A stretch of 17,230 nt of DNA. Origin: Pseudomonadota bacterium (GTDB taxonomy: Bacteria; Verrucomicrobiota; Verrucomicrobiia; Chthoniobacterales; UBA6821). The position numbers and the translations under genes are program-made. The stretch lies in the NCBI GenBank assembly GCA_009928265.1, contig RFPR01000037.1, forward strand, positions 1-17,230. Direction: 5' to 3'. The notes beneath the pieces were generated by a model, which saw only the letters and a program-made list of their open reading frames with translations, made no database searches and was not told the DNA's origin. Shown piece by piece: positions 6,685 to 13,984 of the stretch (its first letter is position 1; each line of letters starts with the position of its first letter).

Positions 6685-6704
6685 AAGCTTTCTTAAGCTT
6701 TCTT
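6685..6704. repeat. Tandem 10-bp duplication at the hisD/folP junction
   Basis: The 10-mer AAGCTTTCTT occurs twice in direct tandem (6685-6694 and 6695-6704). The second copy codes for the Lys-Lys-Ala end of HisD, the hisD stop codon straddles the boundary, and the first copy fills most of the 15-bp gap before folP. It looks like a local duplication; no function is suggested. Confidence 0.6.
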
Positions 6705-7982
6705 TACCCGTAGGGAAACGGAGCGACCGTGGGCGTCGAGACCCTCCACGGCGCAGAAGGACTCAATGATCGGCAGTGACTTTCTGAGCGAGAGCGCGTC
6801 GTAACGCACAAGGCTAGTACGTCGCTGGAACTGAGAGGCTGTGAGGCCGGCGAAAGCCTTCGAGGCGCCTCCCGTCGGAAGAGTGTGGCTGGGGCCGGCA
6901 AGGAAATCGCCAGCGGCCACGGGCGAGATATCGCCGAGGTAGATGGCTCCGGAGGAGGTGAGCTTCTTTGCCAACTTCTCCGGGTTGCGGACGGCCAGAG
7001 AGACGTGCTCGGAGGCAAAGGCATTGGCGATCTCCACGGCCTGATCCAGATTTCGGACATGAGCGAGCACGGCATTTTTGATCGCTTGCGAGAGGTACTG
7101 CGGCCGCGCGGAGAGTTTCATCTGGCGATCGATTTCCTTCTGCACCGAGACGAGGAGTTTCTCCGAGTCGCTCAGCAATACCGCGACGCTGGAGGCACCG
7201 TGCTCCGACTGGGCGAGTAAATCGGAGGCGACCCAGACAGGGTTGGCCTTGGCATCGGCGATCACGAGCACCTCGCTGGGGCCGGGGAGAAGGTCGATGC
7301 CGACGCGCCCGAAGACCTGACGCTTTGCCTCGACGACGTAGGAGTTGCCTGGACCGAAGATTTTGGTGACCGGACGAATCGTCTTGGTCCCGTAGGCAAG
7401 GGCTGCGATGGCCTGAGCTCCGCCGACGCGGTAAATTGCAGAAACGCCGCAGAGATCGAGGGCTGCAAGCAGCGCGGGCGCGACTGTTCCATCCGGACCG
7501 GACGGGGTGACGGCGACGATTTCAGGCACGCCTGCCGCCTTGGCGAAGCCACAGGTCATGATGGCTGTGGAGACGAGCGGTGCGGTTCCCCCTGGAACAT
7601 AGACGCCGACGCGGGGCAGGGGATCGAAACGCTCGCCAACAAGGGCGCCTTCACTGTTCTTCATCGACCAGTCCTTGCTAAGGCTCTTTTTGGCAAAGGC
7701 GGTGACGTTTTTGAGCGAGGCGGCGAGGGCTTTCCGAACGGCTGGGGTGAGCGAGCCGCTTGCCTTGTTGATCTCGGCCTGAGAGACGGGGAGCCGAGCC
7801 GAATTCAGCTTGGGACCACCGAACTTGTGCGTGTAAGCGCAGAGGGCCGCATCCCCCTTGGCCCGGATATCCGCGATGATCCCGGCGACCGTCTCCCGCA
7901 CCTGGGCGGAGGGTTCCGCCTGTCGGTTGAGCTTTGCGATCTCGCGGTCGAAACCGCGGCTTTTGTGGGAGAGAAGACGCAT
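6693..7982 (-). CDS. hisD: Histidinol dehydrogenase
   Basis: HisD oxidises L-histidinol to L-histidine in two NAD-dependent steps, the last of histidine synthesis. I chose the ATG at 7982, which gives 429 residues, the family norm. The frame continues 14 codons up to a GTG at 8024, but those residues are not typical. The signature VGIDLLPGPSEVLVIAD (227-243) is present. The zinc ligands Gln258, His261, Asp359 and His418 and the catalytic pair Glu325-His326 (ASEHVSLAV) can all be placed. GDFLAGPSHTLPTGG (358-372) is intact. The gene follows the GH26-like gene by 45 bp and precedes folP by 15 bp. hisI is elsewhere in the same strand cluster, so his genes are scattered here rather than in one his operon. 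Confidence 0.96.
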   Translation of the reverse strand: MRLLSHKSRGFDREIAKLNRQAEPSAQVRETVAGIIADIRAKGDAALCAYTHKFGGPKLNSARLPVSQAEINKASGSLTPAVRKALAASLKNVTAFAKKSLSKDWSMKNSEGALVGERFDPLPRVGVYVPGGTAPLVSTAIMTCGFAKAAGVPEIVAVTPSGPDGTVAPALLAALDLCGVSAIYRVGGAQAIAALAYGTKTIRPVTKIFGPGNSYVVEAKRQVFGRVGIDLLPGPSEVLVIADAKANPVWVASDLLAQSEHGASSVAVLLSDSEKLLVSVQKEIDRQMKLSARPQYLSQAIKNAVLAHVRNLDQAVEIANAFASEHVSLAVRNPEKLAKKLTSSGAIYLGDISPVAAGDFLAGPSHTLPTGGASKAFAGLTASQFQRRTSLVRYDALSLRKSLPIIESFCAVEGLDAHGRSVSLRVKKA

Positions 7983-7990
7983 TTCCGTGA

Positions 7991-8004
7991 CACTACTCGT
8001 AGTG
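7991..8004 (-). other. Small perfect hairpin just upstream of hisD
   Basis: CACTAC (7991-7996) and GTAGTG (7999-8004) are perfect inverted copies with 2 bp between them, best read as a 5-bp stem with a 4-base loop (CGAG in the mRNA). It ends 8 nt before the hisD ATG and falls in the only gap between the glycosidase gene and hisD. It might shape ribosome access or mark a processing site; it may also be chance. Confidence 0.3.
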
Positions 8005-8027
8005 GCTCTCCGGGTCAAAACCACGCG

Positions 8028-9224
8028 TCATTTCGGCGGCGCACTCCAGGAAGGCCGTCCGATCCAGAAGGGCGAGGCGACGCCCGAGCGGTAGGCATTC
8101 AGGGAGCCTTTGGAGGAATTCACCCGGAGGTTGCTGTAGGAATCGTCACCATTCTGCCAACGCTCGTGCCAAAAGACGGCCGCCTTGAGGCGCGGATATT
8201 TCGTGGCATTGCTCATCTCCCGGAAGGCTTCCGTAATCCATGCTCCTTTGTCCTCTCCGGGTGCATGCGATTCCATCACGCCCCATTCCGCGAGCATGAG
8301 GGGCTTGTCTGGATCGAGGGCGCACATCTCCCGGTAGGGCCATTCGAGGAGTGGCTTGAAGGGGCACCACTTGTCGCCCTGGGTGCCAGCGGTCTGCTTG
8401 CCGTAGACGCTGAGAGCCAGCCAGTCGACATACTGCGGTCCAGGGTAGTAGGAGGCGGGCTGATTCCAGGTCATGAAGCCCGGAGGATCGGAGTAATTGT
8501 TGGGCTGGAAGACCCAGAGGATATTGGTCGCCCCGCGCCCACGCACGCGGTCGACAACATAACGCCACGCCTTCTTGAAAGTCCCCGGCCCCTGCCAGGT
8601 GGAGGGATCCTTGAAATCACCCGGTCCGAACCACTTAACCTCTGCATGTTCCTGGATGAGTCCGGCTGCCTTAAGTTGGCGCTCCTGTTTCTTGTCCTGC
8701 GGTTTGTTGACCGGCTTGGGGTCCATGGGGCCCTTGCCGTAAAACCAACCCGACCACGGAAACCAGGTGCCGTTCATCTCGCAGGCGAAGGAGACGAAGA
8801 ATTGGGCGGGTACCTTGGCCGCCTCGTCGGCCCAGCGGTCGATGTAGGCATCCCACTTACCCGCGAGGATTTCCGTCAGGGAGAAGCGGTCCGGCCCGCG
8901 GTTCTGATCGAAGGGTGCATCCCAGGGAGACCAGTAGATCAGCGGCATGGCGCCGTAGGAGCGGACGATCCGAACCTGTTCCGTCGGGAATGACTGGCGC
9001 TCCCAAAAAGAGCCGAAGCCGACGATGGCGAGTTGTTTGCCGGTGAGTTCCTGAAATTTCTCGATGGCCTCCAGCGTCACGTGATCCTCGCCGTCGCTGA
9101 AGTCGCAGTAGGCGCCGGTGTAGGCGCCCTCGGCCGGAACCTTCAGGGTTTCAAAGGCCTGCAGGGAAACGACCGAAGTCATCACGGCTGTCCCTGCGGC
9201 AAGAAGGGGCAGGAATCGTCTCAC
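8028..9224 (-). CDS. Secreted GH26-like glycoside hydrolase
   Basis: I start this gene at the GTG at 9224, which overlaps the upstream TGA as GTGA and gives an immediate signal peptide (RR, hydrophobic LPLLAAGTAVMTSVVS, then LQA before FETLK). The open frame extends further upstream only as a shadow of the synthase gene. The 398-residue product resembles glycoside hydrolase family 26. The acid/base motif is FACEMNGTWFPW with Glu149, and the nucleophile motif is MLAEWGVMES with Glu313; the spacing suits GH26. The usual His before that Glu is Cys148. Residues about 160-215 are a Lys/Pro-rich insertion. GH26 enzymes cut beta-mannans or related beta-glycans. Coupling to a polysaccharide synthase suggests it trims or releases that polymer in the periplasm. 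Substrate is unknown. Confidence 0.85.
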   Translation of the reverse strand: MRRFLPLLAAGTAVMTSVVSLQAFETLKVPAEGAYTGAYCDFSDGEDHVTLEAIEKFQELTGKQLAIVGFGSFWERQSFPTEQVRIVRSYGAMPLIYWSPWDAPFDQNRGPDRFSLTEILAGKWDAYIDRWADEAAKVPAQFFVSFACEMNGTWFPWSGWFYGKGPMDPKPVNKPQDKKQERQLKAAGLIQEHAEVKWFGPGDFKDPSTWQGPGTFKKAWRYVVDRVRGRGATNILWVFQPNNYSDPPGFMTWNQPASYYPGPQYVDWLALSVYGKQTAGTQGDKWCPFKPLLEWPYREMCALDPDKPLMLAEWGVMESHAPGEDKGAWITEAFREMSNATKYPRLKAAVFWHERWQNGDDSYSNLRVNSSKGSLNAYRSGVASPFWIGRPSWSAPPK

Positions 9225-12200
9225 GGGGCGGAGATCCCTTCGCGCTGCTTGATCGCGGCGGCCGTCCGTTCCAGCTTGGACCAGCGGACCCAGCTTCCGC
9301 CGAGGGCTTTGAGAATGCATTTCCAGACCACATACCCGAGCAGGGGCCGGTAGAGAAGCCTCATCGGCACGCTCAGCCATGCGGTGCGCAGGGTGCGCCC
9401 AGCAAGCCAAAGCCCCGCCGCAGCCAGGATGGCGTCGAGCAGCAGGGAGGCCACGAAGTAGGGCCAGATGGCGATGCCGCGTCCAAGCCAGAGTGACCAG
9501 AGCACCAGCAGGTCGAGCACCGGGGTGACGGCCACCACGGCGATCTGGAAGATCCAGACAGAGGGAAGCGCAAACCAGCCAAGCCATCCCGATCCCTGTG
9601 CGAAGGTCAGTTCGCCGTGCTTCCAGAGACATTGCAGGGTCCCGAAAGCCCAGCGGAATCGCTGGGAGAGGAGCGCCTTTACCGACTCGGGGGCTTCCGT
9701 GTCGGCGTAGGCCCTTGGTGCAAAGACCACCTTCCATCCCAGTCGGTGGAGTTGAAGCGTGAGGTCTGTGTCCTCGGCCAGGGTGTCGTTGGTGATCGGT
9801 CCGGCCTCATCGAGCGCCCGTCGACGAAAAGCGCTCAGTGCCCCCGGTGCCACGATGATGCAGCGGAGAAAATCCTGCGCACGGCGGTCGATCTCGAAGG
9901 CGGTCACGTATTCCAGATCCTGGAATCTGCCGAGCCAGCGGCGGGTATTGCCGACGCGGACATGGCCCGAGACGGCTCCGACCTTGGCATCAGCCAGCGG
10001 GGCTACCAGATTCCGGATGCCGTCTTGCGACACCATAGTGTCAGCGTCGATCATGATGATCGTGTCGTGGGTCGCAACGGAGAGCGCACGCTGGAGGGCG
10101 GAGGCCTTGCCGCCGTTGGGTTGGCTCAGGAAGAGGATGCGTGGTTCGGAAGCTGCGATGGCCTCCACAACGGCAGCTGTGCCATCCTTGGATCCGTCAT
10201 CCACAACGACGACCTGCACCTTGGCGGGGTAATCGGAATCGAGCAGGTGCCGGATCGTGGAGGTGATCACCCGCTCCTCGTTGTAGGCCGCCACAAGCAC
10301 GCTCACGGGGGGGGTGAACGCCTCTGCATTGGTGACGCCTACCCGTTCCTGTGGCAGATGACGAAGGGCGCAGATCAGGTTGAAGAGCACGCGGACGAGC
10401 GCCAGCAGGGTGACGACAAGCAGCAGGGCCCAAGCCCCTGTTTCAAGGAATCGCAGGAAGGCGAAGCCTTTGTAGACGTAGCGTGCCGCAAGGGGTTGGT
10501 TTTCCTCATTGAGAGGCGGCATGACCGTCTCGGGCGTGAGGTTGATGATTTTGTTGAGAGGGACGATCTCGTCGCCACGCTCGCGCAGGTAATCGATGAT
10601 CCCCGGCAGTGCCGCCACGGTTTGGGATCGGTTGCCTCCTCCGTCGTGGAGGAGGATCACCGCGCCTCCTGCCGCCCGTTGCGCTTTTACACGACTTAGG
10701 AGTGCATCGGCACCCGGTTTTTCCCAGTCGTCGGGATCGATCGACTGCGTGACGGTCAGATAGCCCAGGTCGCGCGCGACGCGAAGCGCCCGGAGTTGGC
10801 CCGGTTCGACCGGCGTGCCATCACTGTTGTAGGGGGGGCGGAAATAGGCGGTCGAGCGACCCGTAATCGCCTCGATCAGGCGCGTCGTGGCATTGAGTTC
10901 GAGTTCGATCTGCTGGTCCCCGGCCTCCGCGAGGTTTTGATGCGTGTAGGAGTGATTGCCGATTTCGTGACCTTCGGTGACGATTTGCTCAACCAGGTCG
11001 GGGTAATGTTGGGCCTGGGTGCCGAGAACGAAGAAGGCGACAGGCGCTTTCTTCTTCTTGAGTATGTCGAGAATCGCCGGTGTCCACTTGGTATCAGGGC
11101 CATCGTCGAAGGTGATCGCCACCCGATGGGACCCCGGATCACCCTGCCGGGTGATGCTCTCTGGAATGGGAAACTTCACGAACTGCTCGGTCAAATCGTT
11201 GTTCCTATCCTTGAGCAATCGTTCGCCCGGCTTCGACTCCTCGCCGATCGAGATGAAATCTCCGGTCCCGGTGGAAGCGATCTGCTCGTCGAGTGAGATC
11301 CGGCAGAGGGCCTGGATCCCGCTCTTGCTCATGGGCTTGGAGGGATCCTCCCGCAGGACATCCCAGATGGCAGGATCCTCGGCTCCGAGCCGGTTCAGCG
11401 CAATGCCTCCAGGATGGAAAGGGGCGGCGAGCCGGAGTTCGTTGGCCAAAGTGACTGCGTCCAGGAACCAGATCTCGTGCTCCTGATTCTGGTCTGCACC
11501 ACCGAGGTAGTTGAAATGGGGGGAATCCTGCTCGGAGTTGACGCTGGCGGGATCGACCCCGGCTGCTGCCGCACGCGCCATCACATCGGTAAAGGAGATC
11601 TGCTCGACGGTCTTATTGTCCTTTCTCCAGTCGTAGCCAAAGGCACCCAGGCCGATCACCCATTGTGACGGATCGCCATAGACCATCATCGCGCTGAGCC
11701 ATCCCTGGAACCAATCGTTGCTGGCAAGGGGCCCCGGGTCGCTCGGTTCGGAATTCTCGTCGTTTAGGGTGGCGATCATGCGGTCGCAACACGACGCGAC
11801 GGCCTCCATGTCGAAAGAGTCGAAGTCATTGCCTGTCGGAACGGAGAACCAGAGTTGCTTTCCCGCCGCATGGAGCCTTTGGGAAAATTCGCGCAACAGG
11901 CCCGACGTCGCGGCCTTGTTGTTGGGGTCGAGCTGGCTCCACTCGACCAGCAGACCGTTGGCCCCGGGAGGGAGGCGCGAGATCAGTTTATCAAGGAAGG
12001 CCCTGCGATCGTCGGGTGATCCATTGGCCAGCGACTCGATGGCTTCGGGTTGCCACTCGTCACCTTCCAGATTCCGCAGGATCGGCAGAAAACCGAGACC
12101 TTTACGGATACAAAGCATCCGGACTTTGTCGGCCGTCTCCTCGTGCAACCGGGAATCGACACCGGTGAGGGCGAACCAGTCGGTCGCCACATGGGTCAGT

Positions 12201-12559
12201 TCCCCGGCATGCCGCTCCAGCGAAAGAACCGATGCCGGATCCCATCCGGAAACAAAGCCCAGAACAACCTTATCCCCCTGAAGAGCCCCTGTTTTCTTGG
12301 CATTCGGCGTGGTATGGACACGTCTCCAGTCATCCTTGATATCGCGAACAGGGGCTTTGGCCGAGGGAAGCGCCTTGAAGCGGGTGTGGAAATCGCGGAC
12401 GACCGATGGGAGGTTCAGTTGCGGCAGGATGAGCAATCCCGCGAAGAAGTAAGCGGTTGACGCAAGGAGCGAAATGATCCCGACGACCGTGACGGCCTGC
12501 AGGATGCGCCTGCGGATGCCCCTCGGATCGGCGAAGATGCTTTGGCTGGGATCACTCAC
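9221..12559 (-). CDS. GH18-like / polysaccharide deacetylase / GT2 synthase fusion
   Basis: A 1112-residue membrane protein with three enzyme-like regions. An N-terminal anchor (about 18-46) leads to a GH18-like barrel (about 97-410; VVLGFVSGWDPAS, THVATDW, MMVYGD). A NodB deacetylase domain (about 478-670) has a complete motif set: TFDDGPD (483-489), HEIGNHSYTH (531-540), RPPY (574-577), DPDDW (608-612) and LLHDGG (636-641). After transmembrane segment 706-728, a GT2 processive synthase domain (about 750-985) shows DDGS (787-790), DAD (838-840), ED (929-930) and QRFRW (966-970). C-terminal membrane segments follow. This predicts synthesis of a beta-linked N-acetylhexosamine-type polymer that is exported and partly deacetylated, as with PgaC plus PgaB. 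In the GH18-like part the catalytic Glu seems replaced (GLLVEWSQ). Start is GTG. The glycosidase gene follows with a 4-bp overlap. Confidence 0.9.
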   Translation of the reverse strand: MSDPSQSIFADPRGIRRRILQAVTVVGIISLLASTAYFFAGLLILPQLNLPSVVRDFHTRFKALPSAKAPVRDIKDDWRRVHTTPNAKKTGALQGDKVVLGFVSGWDPASVLSLERHAGELTHVATDWFALTGVDSRLHEETADKVRMLCIRKGLGFLPILRNLEGDEWQPEAIESLANGSPDDRRAFLDKLISRLPPGANGLLVEWSQLDPNNKAATSGLLREFSQRLHAAGKQLWFSVPTGNDFDSFDMEAVASCCDRMIATLNDENSEPSDPGPLASNDWFQGWLSAMMVYGDPSQWVIGLGAFGYDWRKDNKTVEQISFTDVMARAAAAGVDPASVNSEQDSPHFNYLGGADQNQEHEIWFLDAVTLANELRLAAPFHPGGIALNRLGAEDPAIWDVLREDPSKPMSKSGIQALCRISLDEQIASTGTGDFISIGEESKPGERLLKDRNNDLTEQFVKFPIPESITRQGDPGSHRVAITFDDGPDTKWTPAILDILKKKKAPVAFFVLGTQAQHYPDLVEQIVTEGHEIGNHSYTHQNLAEAGDQQIELELNATTRLIEAITGRSTAYFRPPYNSDGTPVEPGQLRALRVARDLGYLTVTQSIDPDDWEKPGADALLSRVKAQRAAGGAVILLHDGGGNRSQTVAALPGIIDYLRERGDEIVPLNKIINLTPETVMPPLNEENQPLAARYVYKGFAFLRFLETGAWALLLVVTLLALVRVLFNLICALRHLPQERVGVTNAEAFTPPVSVLVAAYNEERVITSTIRHLLDSDYPAKVQVVVVDDGSKDGTAAVVEAIAASEPRILFLSQPNGGKASALQRALSVATHDTIIMIDADTMVSQDGIRNLVAPLADAKVGAVSGHVRVGNTRRWLGRFQDLEYVTAFEIDRRAQDFLRCIIVAPGALSAFRRRALDEAGPITNDTLAEDTDLTLQLHRLGWKVVFAPRAYADTEAPESVKALLSQRFRWAFGTLQCLWKHGELTFAQGSGWLGWFALPSVWIFQIAVVAVTPVLDLLVLWSLWLGRGIAIWPYFVASLLLDAILAAAGLWLAGRTLRTAWLSVPMRLLYRPLLGYVVWKCILKALGGSWVRWSKLERTAAAIKQREGISAP

Positions 12560-12575
12560 GGGGTGGTGTTCAGGA

Positions 12576-12673
12576 GGCTTGGGATTTTTGCGCCGCGCGG
12601 TGTTGCTGCTCGCTCGCAGTAGTGAACTACAGCTTCGCTCGTGCGCCTAGCGCGGCATCAAAACTTCCAAGCC
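12576..12673. repeat. 98-bp imperfect inverted repeat (REP/MITE-like or structured RNA)
   Basis: The gap between dfrA and the synthase gene is almost filled by one foldable element. Outer arms GGCTTGG (12576-12582) and CCAAGCC (12667-12673) pair perfectly. Next TTTTG (12586-12590) pairs with CAAAA (12659-12663), then GCCGCGC (12592-12598) with GCGCGGC (12650-12656). At the tip GTAG (12619-12622) pairs with CTAC (12627-12630) around TGAA. No transposase gene is present. It could be a dispersed palindromic repeat, an mRNA processing site or a bidirectional attenuator. The right arm ends about 10 bp beyond the dfrA stop and the left arm lies 16 bp before the synthase GTG. Confidence 0.65.
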
Positions 12674-12683
12674 ATCGAAAAAT

Positions 12684-13145
12684 TCATAATGGCTTCCTGC
12701 AATGCTTCCAAACTGAGAAGTCGGCAGTTTCCAAAACTTTATACCCGGAATCGAATTCGGCTTCGAACTTCGGGAAGCGGGTGTCGCCTTCGATCACCTG
12801 AGGCACCTTGGTGACGTAGAGTTCTTGAACCTTGGGGAGAAGCAGTCGGTAGATTTCCTCGCCGCCGATCACAAAGAGATCGCGGCCATCGTTTGGCACT
12901 TTCAGCTCATCGAGTGAGCGGATGACGCTGATGCCCTGTGTCTCCGGCATTGTGCGGGATAGAACGATATTCTCGCGTCCGGGGAGGGGCTTGCCGATCG
13001 ACTCATAGGTCTTGCGACCCATCAGGATCGCGTGACCCATCGTGGTGGCCTTGAAGAATTTGAAATCCTCGGGCAGGTGCCACGGGATCGTCCCCGCATT
13101 CCCGATGACCCGGTTTTCGGCCATGGCGACGATGGCTTTAATCAT
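12684..13145 (-). CDS. dfrA: Dihydrofolate reductase
   Basis: This enzyme reduces dihydrofolate to tetrahydrofolate with NADPH and recycles the dihydrofolate made by ThyA. At 153 residues it has the usual chromosomal length. Key sites follow E. coli numbering closely: AENRVIG (9-15), PWHLPED with Trp22 and catalytic Asp27, MGRKTYESIG (42-51) for NADPH, LPGRENIVLSR (54-64), IGGEEIY (93-99) and DTRFP (121-125). The ATG is 3 bp after the thyA stop, giving a thyA-dfrA pair as in many bacteria. The gene symbol folA would be equally suitable. Downstream lies the 98-bp inverted repeat, which may limit read-through into the polysaccharide genes. Nothing suggests a mobile trimethoprim-resistance version; it is embedded among housekeeping genes. 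Confidence 0.96.
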   Translation of the reverse strand: MIKAIVAMAENRVIGNAGTIPWHLPEDFKFFKATTMGHAILMGRKTYESIGKPLPGRENIVLSRTMPETQGISVIRSLDELKVPNDGRDLFVIGGEEIYRLLLPKVQELYVTKVPQVIEGDTRFPKFEAEFDSGYKVLETADFSVWKHCRKPL

Positions 13146-13148
13146 GGT

Positions 13149-13943
13149 TTAAACGGCGATCGGTGCCTTGATCGCGGGGTGTGGGTCGTAGCCCTCGAGC
13201 GTGAAGTCCTCGAAACGGAAATCTTCCAGCTTGGTCACCGCGGGATTGAGCAGCATTCGTGGAAGCTGACGCGGTTCACGCGAAAGCTGCTCGCGCGCCT
13301 GCTCAAGGTGGTTCACATAGAGATGGAGGTCTCCGAAAGTGTGGATGAACTCCCTGGCCTTCAATCCGCAGACCTGCGCGATCATCATGGTGAGCAGGGC
13401 GTAGGAGGCGATGTTAAAGGGGACGCCGAGAAAGAGATCCGCGCTGCGCTGGTAGAGCTGGCAGCTGAGTTCTCCATTTGCGACGTAGAACTGCACTAGG
13501 GCATGGCACGGGGCCAGCGCCATCTTGTCGATCTCGCCGGGGTTCCAGGCGCTTACGATGTGCCGGCGGCTATCGGGATTCTTCTTCAGATCCTCGACGA
13601 CGCGCGCGATCTGGTCGACGGTGCCACCCTCGGGGGTGCGCCACCGGCGCCACTGCGCTCCGTAGACGGGGCCAAGATCGCCGTTCGCATCGGCCCATTC
13701 GTCCCAGATCGTAACTCCGTTCTCCTTGAGGTAGCGGATGTTGGTGTCCCCTTTGAGGAACCAGAGAAGCTCGTGGATTATGGAGCGAAGGTGGAGCTTC
13801 TTGGTGGTCAGGAGCGGAAAGCTTTCCCGCAGGTCAAAGCGCTCCTGCGCACCAAAGACCGAGAGTGTTCCCGTGCCGGTGCGGTCTTCCTTCCGGGCCC
13901 CTTGATCGAGGACCAAGCGGAGAAGACGATGATAAGCGAGCAT
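13149..13943 (-). CDS. thyA: Thymidylate synthase (ThyA type)
   Basis: ThyA methylates dUMP to dTMP using methylene-tetrahydrofolate, leaving dihydrofolate for DHFR. The protein is 264 residues, exactly the E. coli length, and ends in the typical PHPAIKAPIAV. The nucleophile Cys146 lies in MALAPCHALVQFYV. Arg21 (RTGTGT), the dUMP-phosphate site YQRSAD with Arg166, and Asn177 (GVPFNIAS) are present, as is the HTFGDLHLYVNHLEQ segment. The gene overlaps nothing and is followed after 3 bp by dfrA. Upstream, hisI ends 41 bp away with a small hairpin in between. Folate-dependent ThyA rather than flavin-dependent ThyX fits the nearby dfrA. Confidence 0.98.
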   Translation of the reverse strand: MLAYHRLLRLVLDQGARKEDRTGTGTLSVFGAQERFDLRESFPLLTTKKLHLRSIIHELLWFLKGDTNIRYLKENGVTIWDEWADANGDLGPVYGAQWRRWRTPEGGTVDQIARVVEDLKKNPDSRRHIVSAWNPGEIDKMALAPCHALVQFYVANGELSCQLYQRSADLFLGVPFNIASYALLTMMIAQVCGLKAREFIHTFGDLHLYVNHLEQAREQLSREPRQLPRMLLNPAVTKLEDFRFEDFTLEGYDPHPAIKAPIAV

Positions 13944-13969
13944 GGGATTCGCTGGGTTTCGGGAAGGCC

Positions 13970-13984
13970 TCCGGCAGTGCCGGA
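13970..13984 (-). terminator. Hairpin directly after the hisI stop
   Basis: TCCGGC (13970-13975) and GCCGGA (13979-13984) form a perfect 6-bp stem with a 3-base loop, beginning at the base after the hisI TGA. No T-tract follows, so a canonical intrinsic terminator is unlikely. It could be a weak attenuator or a 3'-end stabiliser between hisI and thyA. Confidence 0.35.

Noticed and set aside
7827..8993. 388-codon open frame on the plus strand
   Set aside because: It is antisense to hisD and the GH26-like gene, whose catalytic motifs are intact; long antisense frames are common at this GC content.
9225..9737. N-terminal extension of the GH26-like frame to 569 residues
   Set aside because: It lies wholly inside the synthase gene, is low-complexity Arg/Pro/Ala sequence, and would bury the signal peptide that begins at GTG 9224.
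9617..10699. 360-codon open frame on the plus strand
   Set aside because: It is the antisense shadow of the GT2 and deacetylase domains and has no domain of its own.
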